A stretch of 64,000 bases of DNA, from the NCBI GenBank assembly GCA_019915135.1, contig JAHLMK010000001.1:1116001-1180000 (forward strand), given 5' to 3'. Position numbers and translations under genes: made by a program. The notes beneath the pieces are model-generated. The model ran no database searches. It worked only from the letters and a program-made list of their open reading frames with translations, and was not told the DNA's origin. Shown one piece after another: positions 29,268 to 41,201 of this stretch. This DNA is from Strobilurus pachycystidiatus (Eukaryota > Basidiomycota > Agaricomycetes > Agaricales > Physalacriaceae). Positions within the stretch are counted from its first letter, which is position 1, and the number at the start of each line of letters is the position of its first letter.

Positions 29268-31128
29268 ATGGTCGCCCTCGCCCTCTCCTGCCTCCTGCTC
29301 AGCGTCCAGCTCGTCGCCTTCGCGCTGGCGTCGCCGACCTTGCCGTTTGGCCCCAGTCGCGCGAGCCGGAGCATCTTCTGCAGCACTTTCAAGTTCGGGG
29401 CGTTATGTCCGCGCGATACGCTCATTCCCGCCGTATCCACGACCATTGGCACGGCGCAGGGCGCGGTCGACGGCTCCGCTGTCCGCTTTGCCGTCCGGTA
29501 CGCTGCCGCAGGACGTTGGCAGCACTCTGCAGTGGCATCGACGTGGAAGCTTCCGTGAGTGCCACCAACGAAGTGATCGACGCGGAACGCAAGCTAATCT
29601 TATCGCAGCAACAACGGGACCAATGTTGCGGCCATGCCTCTTGCTTGCCCCCAGGACGACGTCGACTCGTACTCCGAGGACTGTCTGAGCATGGTGCTCT
29701 ATGTCCCCGCTACGGCTTCTGTCGACGATGCACTCCCCGTCTTGGTGTGGTGAGCCATCCCATCCCAACATACACCAATCTCCATCTCATGATCTTGCCA
29801 GGATTCACGGAGGGTCCTTCTACTTTGGCTCCTCCAACGACTTTGGCCTCGACGGCTCCAAGCTTGCCGTGGCTACGAACTCTATTGTTGCAGTCATCCA
29901 ATACCGTCTCGGCGCTGTACGTCTTCATTCCCATGGTTACATTATTGTTCTTGCTCACCGATCATCGTCTCAGCTCGGCTTCATGTCCCCAGATGGAACG
30001 ACCAATCTGGCAGTCAAGGATACCATGAACGCGATTTCGTTCCTCCAGACCACTGTACCTTCATTCGGAGGTAGCAGCGCCAAAATCACACTTGCGGGCC
30101 AGAGCAGTGGTGCAGGAATGATTCGTGCCCTTCTCGCTACCCCCTCTGCCTCGAGCCTGTTTACGTCTGCTATTCTCCATTCTGACCCCATGGTATGTTC
30201 ATCTTGAATCGCAGTGAAATGATACTGACATCCTTTCCAGGATTACGGCTTCTTGTCACCGGCCACTCAGGATACATTGCAGACCTACTTCAACTCCGCG
30301 ATTGGCTGTGCCACCTCTGACACTGCCTGCTGGGACGCTCTGTCACTGACTGACATTTTGAGCGCTCAGTCCGACCTTCTCGATCAGGCGTCAACACTCG
30401 ATGCCTCCGCTGGTGCCGCCGAACCCATTCGTCCTGTCCAAGACGGTACCCTCATCACCTCTCCTCTCGACAGCTCTGCCCCTTTCCCCTCCGTCAGCAA
30501 GACAATTCTCCTCACAACTGTGAAGAATGAAGCTGGAGCTACCATTGCATCAATGTTCTCTTCCCCCATCCCCGCAGAGTACTTCGACATCGTCGTCGAA
30601 CAAGTCTACGGATCCGACATGGCAGCCGCTATTAGTGCATCCGGCTACTACCCTCCCATGACAAACTTGGACGGTGATGAAGACGGCCGTCTCCCCCTCG
30701 AGGCACTCGGCACAGACCAAGTCTGGCGGTGCCCCACCTGGACGTTCGCTCGAAACTGGGCCCAACACGGCGGCAACGTGTATGTGGGAATGTATACCGT
30801 TGGTGCTGTCTACGACGGGAACACTTACGACCTCTGCACTGAGGACGGTGCGGTGTGCCATCAGGCAGACATCGAGATCGTGTTTGGATCAGTGCCCAGC
30901 CCCACGGCCGCTCAGAGCGCGTTGATCCAGGAGGTGCAGGCCCGCTACAAGTCGTTTTTGTATAATGGCACACCCAACCCTAGCGGTTACGCTACGTGGT
31001 CTACCTCTGGCTCTTCGACTATCAACGCTCTTAACCTCGGCGGCACCGACGCCATTGCCCTCGGGGCTTGCGACCCTTCCTTCTGGGGAGACGCCGTCGA
31101 ATACGACTATCAAATTTACGATATCTAA
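29268..31128 (+). CDS. Secreted type-B carboxylesterase/lipase
   Basis: Serine esterase of the alpha/beta-hydrolase fold, 549 aa, likely acting outside the cell on ester substrates. Exons: 29268-29554, 29609-29749, 29802-29916, 29974-30192, 30241-31128 (1650 nt, in frame). The N-terminus is a signal peptide (ALSCLLLSVQLVAFALA). The oxyanion region reads VWIHGGSFYFGSSNDFG, and the nucleophile elbow GQSSGAG carries the catalytic Ser. The acid is probably the Glu in VKNEAG and the base the His in CHQADIEIVFG, the usual positions in this family. The stretch between the signal peptide and VSTTIGTAQG is unusually long and could hide a small unrecognised intron. It converges with the NUDIX gene. Confidence 0.88.
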
Positions 31129-31529
31129 AGTAAGGGAATCCCAGCGACAGGATACATTAATCAGTTATGGCATTCGCACAACATCTTTCGTACCGCATAA
31201 TCCTTTGTATTGATAATCTCCGCTTAGCTTCGTCGTGCTCCTCGTATTTTTACCACTGTAGCCTACTTATTTTTACCACCTATTCATTGTTAGAACTGCC
31301 CCACAAAATGTATCTCACCAATCAAAACCGATAGCACGGCGTCTTCAAAGATAGGATTGAATTCAGTCTGTGAGCCCAAGAATACAGTGTTTTCAAGACG
31401 TGACCGAGGCACTAAGGGCACTTACGGCCTTCATCTAATACAAGAACAAGGTCAATCAGTGTTCCATCTCCTTGAAGAACAAAGAGAGCTATTATGAGGG
31501 TGTTCAATACCATGCCTCCAATTAGAGAG
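31129..31529. other. Shared 3' region between convergent genes
   Basis: 401 bp between the stops of the esterase (+) and the NUDIX gene (-). AT-rich, no ORF of note; it must hold both 3' ends. Confidence 0.5.
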
Positions 31530-32690
31530 TTACAGTTTTGCCGTGTTGTGATAAACATGTGCCTCAATCTCTGTGAATATGTCGAAGTTTCTCTGCAGAT
31601 CTATCTTCGTCGTGATCTATGTACATCAAGAAACTCAGTTCGAATACATCTCACAGCTGAAAACGGAACAATGACTTACCCCTCCTTTGGTGAAAGAACA
31701 CTGTGCGCGATGAAGTCTACCCGGTGATCCTCCCCTTGTCTCGTCACCTTCGTATGTCAAGGTCCCAGACGTCCCGTCACTCGACACGCTTCCAGGAAGC
31801 CGCCTCGGGTTGAAGACCATCTTACCATAGAGACCATCGGAGAGTTCTACTATCTGGGCACGCGAGGAGAGGCCTGCGAGGGTGTGGAGAATATAATATT
31901 GTGGCGGCATAAAGGTGATTTTGCCCTGCCGGAACTCCGAGATCCAGGCGGCGGGTGTCAGGAAGCGCGCAGAGATCACTTCTTGCCCGCCATCTAATGA
32001 GGAAAGGATCAATATGAAGTGCGACGCCTTGGCGAGGAGAATGAATGTGCGGAACCTGGTGTTGGTATTTGCTGTTCTTTGTGCCCTGAAGAGAACCCAG
32101 CCGCCGACGATGAAGGAAGGAAAGCAACAAAAAAGCTAGCGCGAAATCGTCTGCTATACGGTAAACTTTTGGAGCGGTAAGGATACCGGAGCACTGACCT
32201 GGGAGCTTCGATAGGCGTAATCCATTCCGTGAAGGGCATCAAGGCATTCACGTCCAATCCGAGTTTATGTTCGGCCAGAAACTCAGAGAAAGTCCTCTTC
32301 TGCGAATGCACATCAAAGCGAGCGGCCTCTATCACAGCAGCTTCAGGCAGAGCAGATGCGGGCGAAGCAAGGAGCAATCCAGATTCCTCGAACGTCTCGC
32401 GTATCGCAGTCATCTTCAGTGACGTATCTTGTTTCTTGTCAAAGTTCCCGCCAGGGAATACCTGCATTGGAGGAGGAAGCACGGTTAGCAGCAGCCTACA
32501 TGCGCCCATGACCAAGGACACTCACATGAACACCAGCGAACGTGCTAGCTTTGGGGTTCCGATGTACCAGAAGCACCTCGTTGCGCTCGTTTACGACAAC
32601 AAGGCTAGCAGAGGGACGGGGTGTGACAGGCGCTTTAGTGGACATCATCCGGTGCGGAAGGGTTTGTGATAGACGCCATGCCAGTTTCAT
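31530..32690 (-). CDS. NUDIX hydrolase, NUDT19-like
   Basis: Hydrolyses nucleoside diphosphate linkages; NUDT19-type enzymes cleave CoA and its esters. Five exons: 32690-32526, 32461-32199, 32150-32056, 31993-31682, 31618-31530 (924 nt, 307 aa). A NUDIX box is clear, with FPGGNF leading into TAIRETFEESGLLL. The spacing between GG and RExxEE is longer than the classic box, as in NUDT19. Downstream are the WITP block and a C-terminal FLTPAAWISEFRQGKITFMPPQYYIL segment. Starting at 32690 gives a basic, amphipathic leader (LAWRLSQTLPHR) that could target mitochondria; starting at the Met pair at 32648/32645 would remove it. No peroxisomal C-terminal tripeptide is evident. Confidence 0.82.
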
Positions 32691-32895
32691 CTTTATAGTT
32701 CAACGCATAGTGTGCCGAAGTATCTGTCGAGACCGCGCAGGGCCTATGATCGATCCGGTATAGCCGGCCACGCAGGTGATAATGCACCGAGTCAAAAGTG
32801 TAAGAAACAGGTTGTTTATGTGAATGCAAGATATACAATAAGCGCGTCGTGAGTATGTGAGCCATGATTAGATGTGTGTGTATTTAACGGTCATT

Positions 32896-34516
32896 TCACT
32901 TCGGAAGTCCTTTCACCACCTCTTTCCATTTCTGCAAGATTATCAGGATGAAAGGCGGGGCAGAGTCAACGACGTTAGCTTACACTGTGCTCCACGGTTC
33001 GGAGATCAGGTGTCAGCGCAATGGACACCATATATCTCCCCAGTTTCTCCAACTCTCGATCCCGAAGCGCCTCCGGCGTCGCCGCACCCTTGAACGCAGA
33101 TATTTTGAGTCCTTCTCCGGGGTTCAGCGCAAAATTCCGACTTAAATCGTCGACGTGGATGGTGTTTCCGGCGTTACTAGATGGGGTTCAGGAGAATACA
33201 AAGGAGCGGGCAGTGGCTGGACTTGCAACTCGGGAATCAGATTCCATATAATCTGCAGAGGCTTGACATGATGCTGCCACGTTTTCTTGTCGCGCTCACC
33301 GAAGACGCTGAACATATTCGTCTTGTCTAGGACTGGGGAGTAGATGAGTCCCCGTCGAAGATGCAAGAATGTCACCGACCGAAGGATATCTATGAGACGT
33401 AAGACCATTGCTACGAGAAGCAGCGTTCTGATACCCACCTGGTAGTTGTGATTCCCACCGACCATCTCAAGCTCGACGAGCTTGGTTTCTAACCAGATCC
33501 AGCTCGTTTGGGACCTGTTCCTTGATGAGCTCAAGAGACTAGGTGAACTTGCCACGAACCATATACATACTGCAAATCAAATTAGACAAAGAAAGGGAGT
33601 CGTAGCGAGACTCACTATCGTAGAAAGGGTATATCAGCTCAAGAAACTCGTGGAGACCGGGGCGAGCACATTCTGCAGGAGGGAGGCTCCCAGTGGTCAA
33701 CGGTTTCGTATCCAGGATAGCTAGCAACGCCATATTAGCCTATATTGAAGGTCCATCGTAGTCGAGATACCAACTATAATCGATATCTAGCACGGCGAGC
33801 TTCTTTCCTGGGCGGATTGGATGGATGAAGTTGATCTTGGTGGATTTGGTATATTCTTTGACTTTGCGAATATTCCTGGGGTCAGTGAGATACTTGTTGG
33901 TTGTAGCGGCAGATATGAGTTCATCGAGGTCGAGATCATTGAACACGTCCGGCAGAGCTTCAAGGACTGCACGACCATCAGGCGAGAGGATGGCAGGCAA
34001 GGGCAACTCGTACGCGATGGGTCCTTGAGCTCTTCGCCTTCCGGCGTACCAACAAGAGTGAACTTCTTGCCGGCCGTGAGTTTGAGATTGGACACGCGCT
34101 CCTGGTCTGGCGGAAGCTTGCCCTTGACGAGCCCCAGGATCTTCTGACGTTCCGGAGGCACTTTTGTAAGGACATGCAGAGCCAGCTTGAGATCGTAGAC
34201 CCTGTCCAGCGAGTCGTTGAGGATCAAAAGGATAGTGCAACGCTTGCCATCGCACACCTGTCGCTGTCGGCAATGTCGAGCGTGTACGGGGCTCCAGACC
34301 ACGTAAACTGCAGCGTCGTCCAGTTCTCGACGATGCCGGTGTCATCCTGCTTGTCCTTTTGGGCGCCACCGCGTCAACATGCGGTCGACACCGTCTCTGG
34401 TGGCTCACCTCCGTCATCGTGATGACCGTCGCCACTGCGGATGGTTCGGTCTGAGCTGCCTTTTTAGCTTCTGTGTCGTCGACGGCGGTCGTTTGAATAG
34501 GTACTGGTGACTCCAT
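32896..34516 (-). CDS. UBLCP1: Ubiquitin-like domain CTD phosphatase (UBLCP1-like)
   Basis: Nuclear HAD-type phosphatase that, in animals, dephosphorylates the proteasome. ATG at 34516; many short introns; the last exon is 32931-32896 (ends KGLPK, stop TGA). Joined by eye: a polar N-terminus; a ubiquitin-like domain (TTLQFTWSGAPYTLDI, then VYDLKLALHVLTKVPPERQKILG and KKFTLVGTPEG); a linker (DVFNDLDLDE); and the phosphatase domain with the catalytic DxD-type motif GKKLAVLDIDYT. Its later parts are LPPAECARPGLHEFLELIYPFYD, ICIWSQTSWIWLETK, KPLQIIWN, and IHVDDLSRNFALNPGEGLKISAF. The motif is D-I-D, matching the FCP/SCP family, and the order of segments matches human UBLCP1. Confidence 0.85.
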
Positions 34517-34897
34517 GGCGGTCGAGAGGCAAGGATAGGTGGTGACACTGACAGCGTCGCGTGACGATCGCGTCTGAAAGTAGAGTCAGACGCCCCCTTT
34601 CGGCATCATTTGTGGCGGGCAAGTGCGCGTATTCAAAATGAAGTTGTGCAGCGCAGAGCAAGGCAATCGGCCAACAATCAACATGTCGCGAGCCGACGCG
34701 CAAAGACGCGTAGACATACAACACACGTCTTTTGTCTTCCAACCGTCGGTGGAGCCACTCTGTTGCCACAAGTGACAAGCCATCCTCATTACTGCATCGC
34801 AAAGTTGCTTCGCGGTCTGAACTCAGCTACGAAGCGGGCGGTTGTGATAATCACAATCCTCAGTGGAACTTAGCGGCAAGTTCACCTCATCACCTCA
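34517..34897. other. Upstream region of the UBLCP1-like gene
   Basis: About 380 bp between the start of that gene and repeat R1. Probably its promoter; no specific motif identified. Confidence 0.4.
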
Positions 34898-35231
34898 GCT
34901 GCCATATATGGCGAACAGGGTCGGGATGGCCCGTGCGCGCTCTGCTGGGTATAAAGTGGGCGCCTGAACATCGTAACACCTCATACTTACCTTGATGGCA
35001 CAAGTCCCTTCACGTCCCGGATTTGTGGGCCGTGGAAACCCTCCATAGCACGGCGACCTTGTCCTTACAGAGGGCGTCTGCGGCTTGTATAGGCTTCGGC
35101 TTATGCATCGTCTCAATATTTTCCTGTCCCACTTCGGCCACTCTGGCTGGGTGGGCCTCTTTTTTTTTGGTCGGAGGAGGGTTCTAACCCTAACCCTAAA
35201 TAGCTACGCCACACTCATAACTTCCTCTTCA
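34898..35231. repeat. Repeat R1, unfilled copy (inverted)
   Basis: A ~334-bp repeat matching, in reverse complement, the two halves flanking the DNA transposon (19830-20009 plus 27469-27616). The halves meet here at a single TA (35048-35049) with no insert. It contains CTAACCCTAACCCTAAATA near 35186 and a TATA-like GGGTATAAAGTGGG near 34947. No clear inverted ends or target duplication could be assigned to R1 itself. Confidence 0.85.
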
Positions 35232-35469
35232 GCCTCGCATACAAACTCGACTATCTTAATCACTTGGTATCCGCTCAGTATATCTGCCTGTGATACCTAG
35301 TAGTTGAGACTGAGAACTAGTTGATGGATTGACAATCCTACCAGCTAGAGGACCCTCCAACTTACCTCTTGTCGCTAGCGAATTTGAAGAATGTTCAGAT
35401 TATGGTCAAAATTGAAGTTCTAGATTGGCGCGCCGCCGCACTCGGCGCACTTACCTAAATTGAAAGTGA

Positions 35470-35905
35470 TCGGCGCTGCGATTTGGTTGCCTCACGCCGC
35501 CACTGTGATCCTGCTTTGTTGGTGCACTTTTCACGTCCTCGTCCATTATTCGAGCCACACTGCTTCCGGACAACTTTCGCCGACTGCCTACCTCGAGGCT
35601 CGAGTGCTAACTCCCAAGTGAAGATGTGTCATATGAGATAGAGACGACCGCCTGGAACCGCCATTTCGACGCTCTTGCGAACAGGATCGCTCATGAACGA
35701 AACTGGAGCTATATTTCCGTCTCGAAACAGTTCTACGATGTCGGAGTCGCGTTCGGGGATTGCAGGGATGACCATCGCTATGGACTCTCTTCCGGGTCTG
35801 TGTCAAAAAATACTAGAAGGGCTCGTGAACCAGGTTCAATCGCCTATCTTCTGGAACGAACTGGGACATGTTCTTTTGTTCACTGTACGCATTCTCTCAT
35901 AGTCC
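35470..35905 (+). pseudogene. Site-2 protease pseudogene fragment
   Basis: A decayed copy of the first exon of the site-2 protease gene at 58871-60802. Successive frames read PHAATVILLCWCTFHVLVHY (the first membrane segment), then IETTAWNRHFDALANRIA, then KQFYDVGVAFG, GIAGMTIAM and NELGHVLLFT. The last suggests that part of the HELGH exon joined on with its first His lost (FWNELGH). Frameshifts and stops separate these pieces. The copy has the opposite orientation to the intact gene. Confidence 0.75.
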
Positions 35906-36449
35906 ATGAGGTGTCAATGCGTCTCCGCCAGGCATCGTCCAATTCGTATACGTAGCGGCTCTGCGTTCCAGCAATCATAGCCTTTCCGACCAATAATTTG
36001 GATGTATCAATATTGTTTCTCGTCTGTCCCTCGTTGCTCGAGCTCGTTTGACTCTGGTGTACCATTGTTCTGACATGCCAAGAGTACAACAGGCCTGACT
36101 ACATCGAATCAGGATCGCCATCCGCCCACAGCCTCAAATGCACGATCTTGGGATGAACGGTACACTGGACAGTCTCTCTCGGTACTCAATCCACTATGGT
36201 CTCGTCTCATGTCTCGTCTCATCTTTGGTGGCCTCGCGTATGCCTGCGGTGGGATAAGACAAACTTCGAGAACCCGGGATGCAGAGAACAATGAAGATCG
36301 CGTGGCAATTAGCCGGTCTTCGATTTCGCCGCATGAATGATTACTCGCGTGTGTGGCCTCGTTCTCAACCTCGAGATCAGCGACAGCCTCTAACCGAGTA
36401 TATAAAGGCCGAACGAGCATGCTTTCCCTCAAGCCGCCACGACTGGACC
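35906..36449. other. Promoter-side region of the orphan gene
   Basis: About 540 bp without supported genes; it includes the TATA box listed next. Confidence 0.4.
36399..36406 (+). promoter_or_regulatory. TATA box
   Basis: TATATAAA 44 bp before the ATG at 36450. The short distance implies a very short 5' UTR. Confidence 0.5.
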
Positions 36450-37326
36450 ATGCCCAAACTCTATGTGCCCCCACGTCTCCACTACTTTGCATTTCGCATC
36501 AATGTCCAGGCGACCATGGACTACTATTGCGGTTCACTGGCACTAGACGCCTCCGCAAAGAGCGATCTCGAACGCTTCTCAGCAAAGCAATATGTTGGAT
36601 ACTGTCTCGATGTACGTTAATCTCGTCGTGATAATCGCCATGACTCCTCAAATTACGTTGCAGTTTCTTGACACTCCGAGGCCAGATCGTGAAGTAAACG
36701 CAATCAAGATACGGCCGCTGCAGCCTAACCTCACTCAGGCCGACGCTCTTGACGCTTCTCGAGTCGAGCCACACATGTGTATCCCTGTGTATCCTACGAC
36801 ATGGCATCCCGATGGTCGCACTGCAGCGGAAACGTCTGGAATGATCCCCTACCCTTCTGCTTACCACCCTACATGCTATGACATTGACGCCCTGATTCCT
36901 ACGCTAGTCCTTGACTATACGCCGACGGACATCGTCAAACTCACTCTTTCCAGCAGCCAATACGTTGATAACTGGGTCACAAAGGATAATCCACAGCTCC
37001 TGGACTCTCCACAGTGCGAAGCGTTCATGCCTGTGCTTGATATCTCTCCAGACTTGTCTCATGTCGCTCAATTGACCGATGCCTCGCGTCTATACGAGGA
37101 ATACGATATCTTACAACGGTACCTTCTAACACCTGTTCAACTTGGGGTGTTTATCTCACATCTTTTCAGGATTGTGTCGGATCATCAAATGCGCCAGCGA
37201 CAGCGGGAGGCTGGACCAAATACACGCTCCAGGATGCACAGGGTGGGAGAGGATACCGCCATGAGGCGCCTGGGTCGGCGACTGCGCCATTGTGCTCCTC
37301 GTCTCCTTCGAACTCCGCCCGCTTGA
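36450..37326 (+). CDS. Orphan gene, lineage-specific family
   Basis: No known function. ATG at 36450 (MPKLYVPPRLHYFAF). Exon 1 runs to 36609, followed by an intron with GTACGT and TTGCAG; exon 2 begins FLDTPRPDREVNAIKI. A further 51-bp in-frame segment near 37121-37171 has GT and CAG ends and may be an intron. The protein has no signal peptide or membrane segment. The first exon has the pattern (L/I)(Y/W)VPP...F.I(N/D)V.AT.D..C, shared with the solitary exon at 51357-51578, so a family exists in this genome. The C-terminus is strongly basic (RRLGRRLRHCAPRLLR) and may be a misread final exon. A TATA box lies close upstream. Confidence 0.6.
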
Positions 37327-37598
37327 CGTATTGCTTGTCGATAATGTATTTTTTACACGCGATTCATCTCGCCAGTCCAAGGTAACTGTACCGATTCCAC
37401 TTGCAAATCCATTTGACTGAACTTGCGGTCAGAATTAGGGGATACAGTATACCGTAGATCTTTGCTTTCTTCCTCCACTTGGGTCATGGCTCACTTGCGT
37501 CCCTTTGGTTGGTAGCTGGAAACTGCGATTGTCTTCTGTTTTTACAGGATATTCAAGTGTATGCAACCAGTCAAACTATGTAACGGTCATAACATTCT

Positions 37599-40264
37599 TC
37601 AAGCGGAGATAGGCGCGAGTCCCGCGACCTGAGCTTTGATTCTCAGTGCGAGACGCTTACTCCAGAAACGGACATGAGCGAGGTTACCGCCCATGGCGTA
37701 AATTCCGGCTGTACAACGGTAGGTGATCTTTGTAATGTGTTATTCGACAGTGACTTACGATGACCAGTGTTCCTCCAGATTCCTTTGAGTTCTCCTTCAG
37801 AGTCAAGACCCCACACTTCGCTCATGCGCTCCGCTTCTTTCCCGAGGATTTTGATTGCGGTTGTCTTCATGTTCTGCAGTATGACAGTCAGGCCTCCTCG
37901 AAAGAAGGTATCATACAGGCCAACGGCGCCTACCTTGTAACCTGTGGCCAAGACGACAATATCCGCCTCGAGTTCATGTCCATCATCAAACACAACCGAA
38001 TTTTTGGTGAAATGACCTGCGTGACCTCCAGCCAATGGCTCGACAAGTTGACGGGAAAGCGTACTGATTTCATGACCTTGTTTCAGCTCGATCTTCTTGT
38101 CAACAATCAGTTGGGAAGCGCCAACGTCAAGGTCTTCAAAGGTGTGCTCTTCGGTTCGCTTTCCGACCAAGATACATGAACTCACAATATCCTCCGCCAC
38201 GTATGAAGTACTTCATGAGAAAACCTGAACCATTGGGACCTAGTCGGGCATAAAACCTCAATGTCTTGTCCAACCCGAAACCGCTCACCGAAGTCAAGAT
38301 TGAACCCGACGTTTCGCAGTCCATCCAAAGTTTCTTTGTCTGCTTCAGCAATCTCGGCCGTGACATATTTGTGCAGATCCTGTGGTATACAGTTGTTTTG
38401 TGTCGACAGCAGGAAAGGGATATTCTAACCTCCCACATAAGGACAGGTGTCGAGGTGAAAATAACGTCTGCGTCTTCTGTTCTCGGGCCTCCTTCTTCAT
38501 ACAAACCGCGAAAGAGGATTGAGAGACCATTCTCCGACGACCTAGCACATTCCACTGCGGTAAATCCTCGCAAAGTCATCTGTACGATTGTCGCAACTTA
38601 CATGACATAGGTGCTTGACCGCTGAACAATCGTCACCTCGGCGCCTTGCTCGTAGAAGTCCTGTGCAATACTGGCGCAATCAATCAGTCCTTTGTTGCGT
38701 GCCATGCCAGGAAGGTGCCTCACTCGTGCCCGCTGTTACAGCATCCCACAACGATGGCCCTCTTGCCTCTGAAGTCACCGCCTGTTGTATGTTGGCTTGA
38801 GTGACAGAGGCGCCCGATGAACCTTTCTTGCCCCTCGAAGACAGGAATGTATGGCTCTCCGCTGTGTCCGGTGGCAACAACGACAAATTTGGGCTTTAGA
38901 ACGCGTTCTGCCTGGTCTTGGCGCTTGATAGTTGCTGTCCAAGTGTTCGTCTCATGATCGTAGGTGGCAGTCTTGATCGTGCTCTGCATCCAGACATTCA
39001 ATTCCATAGATTTTGCCTAATTGTCATCTTAGACTGTATCGCGCTGTATTCGGAGAAAGCGTCTCACATAGGCATCGAACCAGTCTGCCAGTTTGTCTTT
39101 CGGCGTGCTGTAGTGTTGATGTTCAGAAACGGAACAGAGTGACGGTCATGTTCGTGTACCCACAAGACTGGCCAGGTATCCGGAAATGGGATGTATGGGA
39201 GATGGTCATACCAAACGGGGTCTGAACGGTCTGTTAGTTGAACTCTGAGATCGCAAGTTGACTACTAACCGTGCAAGACAAGGAAGTTGTATCTATTGCG
39301 CCAGTTGTCACCAATTCTTTCGTTCTTACTATTGGATGTTAGACAAGGACAAAGGATGCGGCGGGGACGAACTCGATGATCAAGGTGTCGACATTTAGCT
39401 GGCCCAATCTCGCAGCAAGAGCTAATCCAGACTGGCCAGCCCCGATGATGACGACGGTCGGGTCCTTGTCAACGAATTCGGCGTTCTCAACTCGGCGTTC
39501 CTTCCAGGCTTTTCTCTCTGTGTGTTCTCCGTGGTCAACACCAGCAGGACGCGTCTGAATGCGAAAGCAATTGTCCTTCAATGTGCCTTCGCCGAGACAC
39601 TGAAGCTAAGATACCTTGCCTCTTCGTTCCTCGAGACCCTTCCACTCTTCGGCTCCTGTGTACAACGTCCTGTCTCGCGTAAGTCGCTGTTGCCGTTGGA
39701 AAGAATACGTGGAGTATACACTCACTTTGCCTTCCAGACCCCGTCTGATGTATCTTTCATGAGTCTAAAGAATCCCCGTCCTCGCGCGATTGCCGTCTCA
39801 AATGTGAAGAAACACTGAATCCAGGTGTAATCTGTCCGCAGCTCGTGAACGGATGAACACTGAGTGAAGATCGAGACTCGCCTTTATTGGCTTCGACGAG
39901 TGTAGGTGTACCTTCGAGGCTGAGGTTACCAAGACCAGCGGACACCAGGCGGTCGCCTTGGTCGAGAAAATTCTTGATTACGGGAGACGTGTGTAATGTA
40001 CGGTTGTCGAAGGACAAGCTAAGTAGATCCCGCCAATAGCCATCAGCCAAGAAGTGTGCCACGATCTGTGCGGTGTCTTTGGAGGCGACAGCATCAACGA
40101 AGCTGTGGAACCATTTCTCGGCTATCTATGGTAGTGTTAGCGGGAGAGCGGAGACCTAGTTCGTTTACGGTGCGTACTGATTGATTAGGGGAAGTCTCTA
40201 TGTGAGATTTGACATTGGGCTTCCCTTGGTCGGGAAGAGCACAATCTTTGGTAGGGGTGGTCAT
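37599..40264 (-). CDS. FMO-like flavin monooxygenase with an NTF2/SnoaL-like N-terminus
   Basis: FAD- and NADPH-dependent oxygenase resembling YUCCA/FMO enzymes. ATG at 40264, TGA at 37599-37601, more than ten exons joined by eye. The N-terminal ~180 residues (AEKWFHSFVDAVASKDTAQIVAHFLADGYWRDLL) look like a SnoaL/NTF2 fold. Then come the FAD fold VVIIGAGQSGLALAARL, NWRNRYNFLVLHDP, PFPDTWPV, VVATGHSGEP, the NADPH fold AIVVGCCNSGHDIAQDF with QRSSTYVM, GASQLIVD and DIVVLATGYK. It ends WGLDSEGELKGIWRNTGHPGIYAMGGNLAHVRFWSKRLALRIKAQ. The second glycine of the NADPH motif is Cys (GCCNSG), common in this subgroup as I recall. One intron, near 39883, has a GC donor (GCGAGT). Substrate unknown. Confidence 0.82.
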
Positions 40265-41201
40265 GGTAGATAGAGATGCTTTCTAACCCCACATCGATAT
40301 CCATATACGGGGATGTGCTGGTCTTGGGAAAGAGCATCTGATGCATCAACTTTGAGCTTCTTCTGCTTCAGCTGACTGCTCGCACTGGCAAGCCCTTGGT
40401 GCCTGCGGAGGAGGTGTGCAGTGCCACAGCTCGCTCAAGTGGAACCAAGTATTCCTCTGAATCGTGGAAGACTGTCATACAAGGACAGTCTACGGACGGA
40501 CATCTCAGAGCTTGACACGTCGCGCGGATCTAGTCGAGTAGTAGTGGAAAAGTATGTATAAGACGACCTTTGTAGCCGCACTGATTCAACCAGACTTCTC
40601 TCTATTCTGGAAGCTCAAGTACCTTCTTTGATCGTTCTCGCTCTATGACTGCCGTGCTAGCGAGGCTAATGTTCCAGACCTCGTCGTCGGAATGTCTCTC
40701 TTCGGCTTTGACTTTGATTGGCGGGAATCTTCGAGATGATCTGTGGCATTCGGTAGACTATTACTCGTAAGTGTTGCTTCAACTTTGGCACCTCGTACTG
40801 TTCCTTTACTTACAGTGTTCTCGTTCTTCACCGCTATCGTACGCCGCAATCTTGATGCCTAGGACTGGACTCCTAGGGGCCTACGCTCGAAGGCCCAGTA
40901 ATAAATGACCGGGATGTCAATAGAATCCAAGTGAACTTGTAGGTTTTGATGAGGCGGAGCTTTCCATCTTGCGGCGCGGGTGTTGAGACTCGCGAACTTT
41001 TGGCCTCAGATGATACTCCTGTTATCAGGGTCTCTCTAGATACTTACTGATCTTCGTATATTGTCTTTATGCCTTACACGACTCACGAAACCAGATCTAT
41101 AGAACATAGCGGGATCAAGGCGAAATTTGCTGCATTTCCGTGCGTTTTGGTCCGAGTGGAATCCCGACCGAGTCCGAGTGCGTTGAGATCTAGAAGGGAT
41201 A
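40265..41201. other. Intergenic region with a possible tiny gene
   Basis: About 940 bp between the FMO promoter side and the 3' end of the DUF6534 gene. A plus-strand ATG at 40645 starts a ~53-codon frame if an intron with GTAAGT and TTACAG (near 40769-40816) is removed; a TATA-like TATGTATAAG lies about 90 bp upstream. No homology is recognised, so I do not call it a gene. Confidence 0.3.

Noticed and set aside
34898..35231. An internally deleted miniature copy of the DNA transposon
   Set aside because: It lacks the 19-bp inverted ends, and its halves join at a single TA. It is therefore the empty target repeat, not a deletion derivative.
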